DNA of 64,000 nt, taken from Hetaerina americana (taxonomy: Eukaryota; Arthropoda; Insecta; Odonata; Calopterygidae). The position numbers and the translations under genes were made by a program. Shown here piece by piece: positions 10,541 through 20,800 of the stretch (within the stretch, counting starts at the first letter, position 1; each line of letters starts with the position of its first letter). The stretch covers positions 1,807,001 through 1,871,000 of the forward strand of contig JAKTNV010000074.1 in NCBI GenBank assembly GCA_022747635.1, given 5' to 3'. A model generated the notes under the pieces. It made no database searches. It had not been told where the DNA came from and was given only the letters and a program-made list of their open reading frames with translations.

Positions 10541-11451
10541 AAATAAAGTAGGTGTAAGGTGTAGGGGGATTATTTTGCCTCAATCTCGCCCAAATGAAGA
10601 CGTTTTCTTTGTTTTGACTTGTGAGAGCGCGCCTGTGATCCACCAACCTGCGTGCCTGCTTATGGCCATCATCAAGGTCAACGATAGAATGCCTCAACCC
10701 GCTGGGCATAGGCTTTCTCCTGTAGTAATGCGGGATCGCACGTTGCGAAGCGCAACAAAAGCAAGGAAGGTTAAAAAGATAACATCGATACCGCTGGAAA
10801 ACACATCCGAAATGGACCACTGGGATTGACGAGTGGGACAAGTTTTTGGAGAGGAAGCCCTACCAGAGGCAACTACCATGTGCCTACGCGTCCCAATTCG
10901 AAGACCCCGCGGTTGCAGTACCCAGGCATACACACATTGCGCCCCGAGGATGGTAAGTAAGGACAAGACTTTGTTATGTCTCTCAAAATTTTTACGCTTT
11001 GTATTCTGACAAGCTTTTCTGACAATCCATCGAAGTTTACAGTGAACAATTTGGTATATAATTCCTAATTGCGTTTCTTATACGGTTTAGTCACACAATA
11101 GGCTTTTGCATGCTGTTATTTTTTCTTAATTACTGGTGGTGCCCTAACACACCCCGCCACACCCCCTTGCGGTGGTTTGCAGGGTATTAGGTAGATCTAG
11201 ATGTAGAAAGCGTCCTATTTGAACTGTTCGTGTTTCCGCTATGATTTTGTCATGCCTCTAAAAATTTTTCCGCTCGGTTTTCTGACAAGCTTTTGCGACA
11301 ATCCGAAGTAGTTTACAGCAAACAGCAACGTACATAATTTCCGATTGAGTATCTTTCACGGTTTAGTCACACGATAGCATTCCATTAGATAGTTTCCCCA
11401 GCCACACGGCCTTGCGGCGGCTTGAGGGGTATTATGTATATGTAGATGTAG
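10541..11451 (+). mobile_element. Composite insertion ending in L-type 3' sequence
   Basis: The segment splits an R relic and is flanked by ATTATTA on both sides (10534-10540 and 11452-11458), a possible target duplication. Its 3' end is the L double hairpin and GTAGATGTAG tail in plus orientation. It contains two related units, 10970-11206 and 11243-11451. Both start near a TTTTGTTATG/TTTTGTCATG block and include TTCTGACAAGCTTTT, the CGGTTTAGTCACAC block and an L 3' end. The first 400 bp (10560-10952) is GC-richer and has no match to the L coding region seen elsewhere. It could be one non-autonomous element or two successive insertions. Confidence 0.55.
10575..10952 (+). other. GC-richer, coding-like segment ending at a splice-donor consensus
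   Basis: The frame 10575-10829 is open for 84 residues. A second frame, from about 10775, reads KWTTGIDEWDKFLERKP and stays open past 10940. At 10952/10953 the sequence is ATG|GTAAGTAAGG, a strong 5' splice-site match. There is a stop upstream in the second frame and no good acceptor, so this is not a working exon as it stands. It may be a captured or decayed exon, or chance. I do not recognise the protein. Confidence 0.25.
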
Positions 11452-11620
11452 ATTATTATTACTACTTTGACCTTTTGGTCCGAAACACTTCCAAGATAGG
11501 AAAACTCTTCTTTTTGCTCTACTTTATGGCCTCCAATTTGAACGCTAAACTTACCCTTTCTCTTTCCCGAAAAATTCATTACATTTGCTCTCTTTTTCTT
11601 AATTCTCATCCCTTACTACC
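11452..11620 (-). pseudogene. R-family RT relic, proximal half
   Basis: The minus strand reads MRIKKKRANVMNFSGK, then VQIGGHKVEQKEEFSYLGSV. This is the thumb-region F.YLGS block that precedes the R C-terminus. It continues, across the insertion, into 10540-10300. Confidence 0.75.
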
Positions 11621-11629
11621 GCATTAACA

Positions 11630-13600
11630 ATATATGTACAATGACCTCGGCTATGTTTGCAACCCCTTGGTTGTATGACTACTAATATGACACACTCGTG
11701 CCTCATCGCATGAAACTAGTTCTTGCAATGCCCTGCTCGTAACTCAGATGGTTCCAACGTTAATCCTTGGCTAACGTTTAAATATCTTCTGCCGTAATCC
11801 ATCACGATTGTTCGTTGTCAATAATATTGAAGGTTCGTATTGTTATGTTATACGGCTAAACCGTGACTGAAGTGAGAACGTTGGGTGACCGGGATGGAGT
11901 TAAGGGTTTTATCATAATATCTTCCCAGAAAAAGTGAACCAAACCACTCTCAAAGGATAGATAACGACGGCCTCTGCAATCTACTAAACCATCCTTAGGT
12001 GCTGAGTTTTGAGATTCCATGCTGGCCAAGCTGGCAAGAATGACAAGCTGCATTGATATATTTGAAATATTAACTAGTATATGAAGTAATAGATAAAATT
12101 TAAAATTATTCCGACCATTATCATGGGAAAATGCTTCCAGAGAAAAAAGTATGGCCTATTTGTAGTTTTCTTCTCTCACCGTTACTCTCACATCCGTTGT
12201 TTCTATCACCGATGAGGGTGCTAAAAAAACATAAATCGCACAGACTTTAAATAAAAATTCATGCCTAAAAACTACCCGCCGTTACACAACGTGTTTGTTA
12301 ATGGCTGAGGGGGAATAGACATTCCGAGGCGGAGATAAGCAACCACCATTGGTAAGCCACCTGTTGAACCCTTTGGCCTGAGTAGCAACGAAGAATTTTC
12401 AAGCGGTGCAGAACACGCGGGCGGCGCCCACACTTTAGAGGGAGATGTCATTAAGTAGAAGGGGGTGGGTGATAACGGGCAGACGTCTGGGAGGTTTTCC
12501 CATTAAATATTCAAGACGGAAGACAGTCGGCGGACCCATCAGGGAGTACTCGAAAAAGAAGTTATTATGACATGTTGAGCCGTAAAATTTCGGTGATCTA
12601 GCTCCATCCATAGGGAACGATCGTTTGCGGCATGTTAGGACACACAACTATATATCGATGAAATATAATTCCAACGAATATTCCAAATAAAATTTCCTAT
12701 CACTTTTCAGTCTGATATCCTATGATTCAATTTACATTTATATGAAATCAGAAAAACCAGGATAACTTCCGGAAACGCTTAACTTGATTACGGATGGTTT
12801 TAGAAACAAAGAAGCTGGTCAAGTAAAAAATAATCACAAAAAAGCACCAATATTTCATTTTTTCCATCGGTGCAATATGGGTGGAATTATATTTAAAAAT
12901 ATTTTATTGAAATTATTTTTTTTATTCAAAAGTTTCGCGTGGGACGAGGACGTGTATTGAAGTTCGTATAAACATAGCTAAATACGAACGACCGCGATGA
13001 ATTGCAGCTGAATATATTTGGGCACCACCATTATAGTACATACTTCTGACTAAATGTGAAGTTTTACTGAAATAAATGACAAGATGAAATATGGTATTAT
13101 TTTCCTTTAATTTTTCAATGCACAATAAATTTGTAGTTCCATTATCACGATATAATTTTTAAATGCTGATAATTCCAGGTAAAAATACTAATAAAAGCCA
13201 ATACATATACCTATAAATAATTTCCTTGCCGCAGAATCCTAAGAACATGCAACCGACGTGGTTCAAGATATAATTTCCTTTTAACCCGAATTCATATAAT
13301 TTTAAGGGAAGCATTTGTCTAGTACATGGGTTCAGATCGCAGTTGTTACTTTCTGAATTAATTAGTTTTCTTATTTGTGGCTGTTAATCTGCCAGACTTG
13401 ATAATAAGTACTCATGGTCAAACCAAAATTAAAATTACTCATTTCCAATGAATAAATTTAGTAATATTAATTTTAGTTTTAATTTACTTCAAATGACGTG
13501 TTTACTGTTTTCAGTGTTAATGTAAAATTTAAAATTCCGTCGCATAATAACAGAATAAATAAGAGCTTATCAACGTACGCTTGAAACCTGTTCAAAAAGC
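11630..13600. other. Unique-looking non-coding stretch
   Basis: AT-rich, with a somewhat GC-richer patch at about 12300-12640. No repeats, RNAs or defensible frames are seen. Confidence 0.3.
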
Positions 13601-13606
13601 TTGAAC

Positions 13607-13916
13607 GATCGAGATGGTGCGGGGGCTAACGTACTGGCTTCCCACCCTGAGGGCGCGGGTTCAAATCCCGGCGGTGTTGAATATTTTTCAGAGGTATCTC
13701 GATCCCTACTTGAGGTGCTTTGTGGAGGGCACTTTGAGGGAGTACGCCGTCCGTCGGATGGGACGTTAAACTGCGGACCCCTTGGCGCCTTTCGTAAAGA
13801 GTAGGCTAATGCCGACGCCGGGTTTCTCTCCACCCTTCATCCTTTCCTGTCCATCCCCTATGGCGCAAATGACCTTAGCTGTCGGTCGCCTCCCCTCAAA
13901 ACTACTACTACTACTT
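13607..13916 (+). mobile_element. S1 tRNA-derived SINE, full-length copy
   Basis: The best S1 reference in the window. The head is GATCGAGATGGTGCGGGG, the A-box-like region lies around GGCTAACGTACTGGC, and the B box GGTTCAAATCC is at 13658-13668. The tRNA-unrelated body carries GGTGTTGAATATTTTTCAG, GTCGGATGGGACGTTAA and GGGTTTCTCTCC. The tail is (CTA)n at about 13900-13916. Internal A and B boxes imply RNA polymerase III transcription. Open frames on both strands reflect the high GC content of the SINE. Confidence 0.9.
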
Positions 13917-14189
13917 GGGAATATACAATATGAAAATATATCGCCCACACGATAATGTAGATCAGTTGTATTAACATTAACTGTGGAGTAGTAAAATACA
14001 AAAAGTAAAAGTCATGGTTACTAATGTATCTTGGACAATTACTGGAGAATCCATTAACGATGGGTGTTTGCAATACTAGTTGGTTCTCTTGACACTCTCT
14101 CTTACTTTGGTTGGGCAAAAGATGTGTACAGTCGGCAGGGATGAAGGTGAGAGTAGCAGAAGGGGTATGAAAGGAAAAAAAAGGGAGAT

Positions 14190-14300
14190 GATCGAAGAAT
14201 GGGGAAAAGGCAAGAGAACAAGAGGATACTCACAACGATGTTTCGAAGGCAAAGTCATCTTCATCAGAAAAGGTTTCATTACGAAATGCTCTTGCAACTA
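14190..14300 (-). mobile_element. P-type motif, isolated
   Basis: The minus strand around 14267-14224 reads CTGATGAAGATGAC, then CTTCGAAACATCG, then TTGTGAGTATCC. The same order (CTGATGAAGAT, GAAACGTC, TTGTGAGTGTCC) appears in the 59.6-kb P copy. Pyrimidine-rich sequence surrounds it on the minus strand. No RT is seen nearby, so it is a fragment. Confidence 0.45.
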
Positions 14301-16590
14301 AATCGGGATAGTAAAATGGAAATGGGTGGGGGAAAATAGGGAGGCTGGAAGATGTGAGACGGGATGGAGGACGGGTGAAGTTACCTGAGTAAGGATAATT
14401 GGAAGGAATACTGAGGTCCAGGTATGAATTTACACTGTTGAGCACATTTACGGATCAAAATGCTACTACAGGGGTCAAATCGGGGGGACATTAATAGGTA
14501 AGCGTTAGGAGGATATGCAGTGGTCGGCATTAATTATTTGCTTGTACCGTATTTTTCTGACATGATGTATCTATTTCTCGCTTTGCCAATGAATTATTCA
14601 GCAAGCGGCTGAGCCCTATGATTTATCTTTTATATTTAAGCCTACAGTTTAATCATACCACTTCTCTGATTCTTTCACTCCAAAATATATGGTCATTAAA
14701 CAATAACCAATTCATTCCTAATGCTATTTGATCACACTTGAGGTCCTATTAAAATCCATAACAAATTATCAGCACATAAATGCGTAGACATAGGAAATGA
14801 TTTCAGAAACCTATTGAATAATTAAAAATAGTAAAAGTATTTTTTTTGTACTTAAATCATTTCTGTTGATAAAAGTAAGACTAAAAACCTTAAAAAAGTC
14901 GTAAACCATATTTATTATTAGGACTGTTGTTTAAATATGTTTTGGAAAGACAAAGACTAATTACCACTACATTTGCTAACCTCGCCTAAAAAGACACATC
15001 ATAAACTACATTAAACTTTCCTTCAATTCCGAGTACATTTTACCTCCAAACATTAAATTCAAAATGCCTAACCTTTTCATCCCATTCAAAACATTCTTCA
15101 TTCTAACATCAAACTTCACCTTCTCCGTTCTACTCTAGTCTTCAACATTTTGACCCTTATTTAAACGTTTTCTGTTTACTTTTTTGATTAATTTGCTTTT
15201 CTTTTAACAGCCCTCTTACCGCACGTATTACTTCTTACGCTGTTTTCCTCACTGGCCCCTCTACTTTGCCGATCGTTCTCAACAGCCACAATTTTAAATC
15301 CTAAAATATACGCCTCCCATCTTGCCTTCCCTTTAAGTAACTCTTCGTAAAAAACAAAGATATAAATTATTGTTGCTAATCATTCCTAAAATTAAATTCC
15401 TAACTCTTTGCTTCTGGCATCAACTTGAACCTCTTCCAAAAAACTAATTTGTTCGGCGCAATTTATCAATTCTACTTTTGTATCTTTATTATTGTAACCG
15501 CCTTGGACCAAAACAGGCATATTGTTCCACTTACTCCAGTTAATGACCTCAATTTTCAACATTAATATTAGCCCCTTCTTTCTCATAACCCCGAAAATCT
15601 TTATTTTAATATGGATCCAATTAGTCGGTTCTTGAACGTTCACACGGCAACCTTATTCTTTACTGAGAAAGGAGCTTATACACGTACTGATCCTACAAAT
15701 TCTTTTTTATAAAATTTTTTTCACATAAATGGTACAAGTTAACATTTCAACACCTTTCTCCACAATTTTCAAAATCCAAATAAATCCGCAATAAAATCTA
15801 ATATCTATTCCCGCGCCCTTATTTGATTTCATTTCCCTTTTATATACTTTTTATTTGGTAATCAGGTGTACCCAAGGCTTCTAATATAGGTCATAGTTCC
15901 CTTCAATGGTAAGCAAAATTGTAAAAAAATATGTCATATACAAAAAAGTTAGTAAATATGTACAAAAAAATCATAAACAAATCACCCAAAGCAAACGTAA
16001 AGCCAAATTATTTTGATACATTATTCCCTAGAAGAAGAAGAAATGCCGTAGAAAAACAATTATAATATGAAGGAGGGACTTGATATCAGGATCACTGTAA
16101 CTTCACATTAGAATGACCAAAAGATATTAGCAAAATATTCTACACATAGAGCGCGCCCCTCCAATGGACTACAAATTTGACGCGGTGGAAGGGCTTGTGC
16201 GTTCCAATGACCCCTGTAGCTGTGCTGGTGGGAGCAATGATAATTAGATAGAGATCGGCTGAGGGGACGAGAGGTTACCATAATACTAAATAAAGACGAA
16301 GGAAGAAGCGTAGTAAACATAGAACAAACAACGGATATAATACTACTAGCAGAGAAAAAAGCAGAACCGACGAATTTGGTCACTGTTCAGGTCGGATCGA
16401 AAACCAACCAACCGTGGAAGGAATCATTTGACAGAGATCGGGACTTGAAATGTGACGATAGACGATGGAAGAAATGGTAATCAGTAAGAGGACTATGTTG
16501 TAAAATCAATAAATAAGCAGGAATAAAGAAATATTTTCTGCAGAAATAAGGATTTAATCATAAATAAAACTTGGCTAAAACACCAAATTA
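14300..16590. other. Non-coding stretch with one unexplained minus-strand frame
   Basis: The minus strand at 15643-15392 is open for 83 residues (motifs MPVLVQGGYNNKDTK and EEVQVDARSKEL). Upstream-style sequence continues to about 15000 with stops. It looks like a decayed coding region, possibly of a mobile element, but I cannot name it. The remainder shows nothing recognisable. Confidence 0.3.
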
Positions 16591-16597
16591 GCCATAT

Positions 16598-16644
16598 GTA
16601 ACCCAAGGAAATTCAAAATTCGCGATATTTTTTAACAGACTTCG
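16598..16644 (-). mobile_element. 5' terminal piece of a mariner like the 28.3-kb one
   Basis: GTAACCCAAGGAAATTCAAA, then TTAACAGACTTCG and TA. It closely matches the right end of the mariner at 28275-29565 (GTAACCCACGAAAATTC...GAACAGACCTCG-TA) in the same orientation. It ends at TA (16645-16646). Confidence 0.8.
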
Positions 16645-16679
16645 TATTTTAACCAAACATTTGGGTTTTAAAAAAATAT

Positions 16680-17480
16680 GGGCAAAAGGTGTGCCCAAGC
16701 TGCTGACGCCAGATCAAAAGTTGAAGAGTTAAATGTGTTACTGACTGGAAAAATTCACTTGAAAACGATGTTGGATTTCTCAAAAGGGTAATCACTGGTA
16801 CCGAATCGTGGTTCTACGAGTATGCCATTAAACTAAAATCGCAAAGCAAGGAGTGGAAGGTAAAAGATGAATCTCGAACCAAAAACATCAAGAAAAAGCC
16901 AATCGAAAATCAAAGTCATGCTCATGGTTTTCTTTGATGTCGAAGGTGTTGTTCATCCTGAATTTCCTCCTGAAGGGTAAACAGTAAATACTGAATTCTA
17001 CCTTACAGTTCTCAAACGTTTGAGAGATCGCGTGCGTTGTGTACGACCAAATTTGACTCAGGACGACGGATGGATCCTTCACCATGACAATGTGCCTACA
17101 CATTCAGCATTGATTTTTTGCCAGAGACTGGCAAAAAATTCAATCACCATCCTTGATCATCCTCCTCATTCGCCAGATCTTGCTTTTTGCGACTTTTTCT
17201 ATTCCCAAAATGCAAAAATGTGATGAGGGGACATCACTGGGAAAATGTGGACAATATATCAAGAAACAAAGAGAAAACTAAAATGCCTAACTACCGAGGA
17301 CTTCCAATAGTGCTTAAAACGGTGGAAAAGAAGATGGAATATGTGCATGGAAACGAATGGAGAGTGCGTTGAAGGGATACAATCGATGTAGACTAAATTT
17401 TGCAAAATCAAGTTTTTATGGCCTCAGTTTGCGTATTTATTGCACAAAATTCGTACATGCAACCAAGACATTGTTAAGAG
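16680..17480 (+). pseudogene. mariner transposase relic, inverted relative to its own 5' end
   Basis: Plus-strand frames give PKLLTPDQK, FLKRVITGTESWFYEYA (catalytic block 1, with D changed to T), DDGWILHHDNVPTHSALIF and HSPDLAFCDFFY (blocks 2 and 3). Decayed C-terminal sequence follows to about 17390. There are several stops and frameshifts. The helix-turn-helix half is missing. The 5' TIR at 16598-16644 points the opposite way, so the element is rearranged as well as decayed. Confidence 0.8.
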
Positions 17481-17489
17481 AAAAAAGTC

Positions 17490-18523
17490 AATAGAGTATA
17501 CAATCAGTTAGAGGACATCATTGCGTGTGTTCCTGCAGGGAAATACATTCATTTGCTTCATCTTCAATTCATTTGCTAGTCATGAGGGATTGGAATACGA
17601 CGGTAAGCGAATGAAGAGATGGTAATGCGGCGGGGGACTTCTGTTTAGGTACGAAGAATGACCATGGAGAGAGAGCAATTGCATTCTGCAGGAGACAGGG
17701 GTTTGTTATCACCAACACTTTGTTTATATACCAAAAAAGACGCAGGTATACATGGAAAATGCCAGGAGACTCAGAAAGGTATCAGTTGCATTATATTATG
17801 GTTAGACATATTTAGGAACAGCGTCATCAATTCACACACTTTCCCGGGAGTGGAACCGGACTTCGAACACAATTTAGCACTCATAAATGGTAGCGTCTGA
17901 TTCAAAAAGATAATGCAGGGGCGGTGGGTTAGAAAATAGTATTTAGAAGCATTAACTGGAATGACAAGGACAATGAAGAAGTATCAGCAGGCTGTTCAGA
18001 GAATCATTAATGAGAGGAAAAGGGCTAAGTACTATCGAGGAAAAATGGGAATATTTCAAAAAAGGGATTTCGAAAGCCGCTAAAGAAAGAATAGGAACTA
18101 TTTAAGTGAAACTTATACACACAGAGTTAAGTAGAAGGAAGTGCTAAGAGTTAAATAATTAATTGACCTGGGTAACAAACAAAGAAAATCTAGCATTGTG
18201 GAAGGCAAAGTTCAAAGACGGAGAGTTTGCAGAGGAAGGGTGAAATTCGGCGCAATACAAGAAGGTTAAAAACTATCGAGAAGTAAGAAGGGAAGATTGT
18301 ACTAAAAGTAAGAGATATGTGGGGTAAGATAATATTTGAAACAAAAAATACCCAAGAGTAGTGATATAGTGAAATTGTATGGTAAAGAACTTAAGAACAA
18401 CAACCTTAAATATAGAAAGAGAATATGACAAAGATAGCTTAGATCCAGGCATACTCGACGATGAGATAGAAAAGGTATCAGGGGAGATGAAAACAAATAA
18501 GGCCGTGGGGGTTAACAACATTC
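17490..18523 (+). pseudogene. R-family non-LTR retrotransposon, endonuclease and linker part
   Basis: The plus strand carries the end of an APE-type endonuclease: GDWNTTVSE near 17590, HGERAIAFCRRQGFVITNTL, RRRYTWKMPGDSERYQ, then FRNSVINSHTFPG and EPDFEHNLALI near 17815-17880. A decayed linker follows, then MKTNKAVGVNNI at 18490-18520, where L is inserted. In intact relatives this enzyme nicks the target and the RT then copies the RNA there. Many stops and frameshifts show it is dead. The 5' end is truncated against the mariner relic. Confidence 0.8.
18516..18523. repeat. Target-site duplication, left (CAACATTC)
   Basis: The same 8 bp recurs at 19352-19359. Removing 18524-19359 rejoins the R frame (VNNI to PTELLKSLGE). 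Confidence 0.85.
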
Positions 18524-19351
18524 TACATCTACATCTACTTAATACCCCGCAAGCCGCCGCAAGGGCGTGTGGCGGGGGGTGTTAGGACACCACCCGTAAT
18601 TTAGAAAAGAAAAAGAAAAAAAAACCGCATGCAATAACCACAAAATCATATATCCACAAAAAAACATAGCATACATTCATGCATAAACACTTACACCCCA
18701 CACACATGCAAACACTCAATCTACATCTTACATACACCTGAAAGTATACCTAACAGCTTTGCAGTGTTTAACTTTGCTCCGACTTATAAATTCAATGTTT
18801 TCAATATTTCTAAAGTGACTTCGGTTTCTTACTACCTGTATTATGATTTCTCATTGTTCGGGGAAAGAATATTTGTACCTATCTGTCCTGGAATCTATCT
18901 CCCTTAGTTTATCTTTGTGGTCTGATCTACCTAAGTAGTGTGGGGCCATTATAATTCCTTCAGTTTCATAGTTAAACTCGTTTGTTCTGAACCTGTCTAA
19001 AAGTCTAAGCCTCGCTTGTTCTCTCCGCACTTCAAGTGGTTCCCAGCCTAATTCCCCTAAGAGACCTGTCACACTTGTGTTCTTATCATAACAATTTTTA
19101 ACGAATCTAGCGGATTTTCTCTGGACTTTATCTAATTCTTTTTGCCAAATTTTCTCCCACGGATCCCAAATACTTGCGGCATATTCCAAATGAGGTCTAA
19201 CTAGAGCAAAATAACACCTCTCTTTAACTTTTTCATTACATTTCCCCACCACCCGTTTTATGAAACCAAGTTTCTTTAAAGCTGATCCGCATATTGTCCT
19301 GATATGTGCTCCCCATAGCCAACCCTCCCCACACCCAACATTCCCCATACC
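18524..19351 (-). mobile_element. L-family non-LTR retrotransposon, longest copy
   Basis: A 5'-truncated copy inserted in R. The 3' end (18524 onwards) is the TACATC-repeat tail and the double hairpin (CCCCGC pairing with GCGGGG; GGTGT pairing with ACACC). The 3' UTR runs to about 18850. The minus-strand coding part is 18851-19351. The 8-bp target duplication CAACATTC and the uninterrupted flanking R frame prove insertion after R was established. Confidence 0.95.
18851..19351 (-). pseudogene. L-family RT, C-terminal 165 residues
   Basis: One open frame covers the RT thumb and C-terminal region: LKKLGFIKRV, YFALVRPHLEYAASIWDPW, VQRKSARFVKN, GLLGELGWEPLEVRR, HYLGRSDHKDKLREID. These blocks are typical of the Jockey/CR1/L2 group. 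The end differs from the 4.3-kb copy: a short deletion near 18870 turns YSFFPRTI into YSFPEQ and a stop. The RT palm is absent because of 5' truncation. Confidence 0.85.
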
Positions 19352-19359
19352 CAACATTC

Positions 19360-20800
19360 CTACGGAACTACTTAAAAGTTTAGGAGAATGAGGGGAAAGA
19401 GTCTATATGGACAAATTCGTAGCATCTAAGAGGAAGAAATCTGGCCGAAAGACTTAGTGAAATCCGGGTGAGTGCGTTTTTCGAATAAGGTAAAGGCAAC
19501 ATCATGTGAGGACTACAGGACAATAAGTTTGATATCTCACGTAGCTTAATTGACTCTCAGAAACATCAACAAAAGGAAGGATAAAGAATAGGGCAAATGA
19601 TTACCTAGGGGATGATCAGTTTGGGTTTAGGAAGGGGAGAGGCACGCGTGATGTCATTGCAGTAATGAGATCACTAATCGAGAGGAATATAGAATACAAC
19701 CAGGTCGTATTTACCCTTCTCCTTGATTTCAAAAAGACCTTTGGTAGAGTGAACAGGGAAAAACTAATGAGTATATTGTAGAAAATAGGAATAGATAGGA
19801 GGGAAAGGAGGCTCATCCACAGAATTCACATTACTCAGACGGCTCTGGAACTAGTGGGGGACGAGGGGAATTGATGGGCAGTGTTAGGAAGAGGTGTTAG
19901 GCGGGGTTGTTCATTACTACCGGTTCTGTTAAACGCATATGATTATATATACAAGGGATGAACTGCAGGTAGGAATTAAAGTCGGGGGGGGGGGATTCGT
20001 CAAATCTGTTAGATTTGTTGATAACCAAGCTCTAGTTCGTCAGTCAGCCAAGGGGTTGCAAGCAGGGCTGAGGGAAATGGAAATGCAGTGCGATAGAGAC
20101 GGGATGAGAATTAATATGAGTAAAAAAAGGTTAAGAGGTTTTATATAAAGAGTAAGCCGAAGCATAGCATTAAAACAAAGTGAAAACCTTGAGTTGGTAG
20201 AAAATTTCACGTATCTCGGAAGTGTTTTGACCAAAAGGGTAAAAGTAGATGGGGCGTAGGTAAAAAAATTTCACTAAGTAGAGAGGCTTTCGCAAGGAGG
20301 GAATTGATGACAGGGACGTTGAATAAGGATGTCAAGAAAAGACTCGCCAAAACTTAGATATGGAATGTAGTCATGTATGGCGTGGAAACATGGTCACTGA
20401 AGCAGGATGACAAACTTAAATTGGGAGCCTTTAAAAAGCGGGTGTTGAGAACGTTGGAGAAGGTTAATTGGACAGAATAGTTAACAAATAGGGAAGTGCT
20501 AGGTATGGTCGGGGAGAAAAGAGGATTGCTGGCAGAAAGCATAAAAAGGAAGAAAAATGGATGACGAGCATTGCCAGTGGGGATTTAAAGACTGTAATAG
20601 AGGGGGGAATTCAAGGTAAACGAGGACATGGCCGGAAGAGGATAGAAACGTTGGACGGGATAAAGGGAGGAAGTATACGGAGTGGAAGAGGGGTTGCTGT
20701 AGAGTAGGATGTTAGGTTTAGTTTTATTAGAAGGAGAAAAATATTTTTTGGTAGGTGCGTCCGTCCAAAATCTAGATTACCTAATAATGCCATGTAATTA
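19360..20800 (+). pseudogene. R-family non-LTR retrotransposon, RT and 3' end
   Basis: Continuation of 17490-18523. Blocks in order: PTELLKSLGE; NDYLGDDQFGFRKGRGTRDV and VMRSLIERN (19600-19690); LLLDFKKTFGRVN, the RT A box (19710-19755); a decayed GVRRGCSLLP (19890-19915); VKSVRFVDNQALV (20000-20035), which replaces the catalytic ADD; ENFTYLGSVLT (20200-20235); and a C-terminus with VMYGVETWSLKQDD and GKRGHGRKRIETLDGIK. It ends with GGTGCGTCCGTCCAAAATC near 20755. Stops, frameshifts and the lost catalytic aspartate pair show it is inactive. Confidence 0.85.

Noticed and set aside
13601..13804. 67-residue frame on plus and 87-residue frame on minus
   Set aside because: Both lie in the S1 SINE; the same peptides recur at other S1 copies with changes that do not respect codons.
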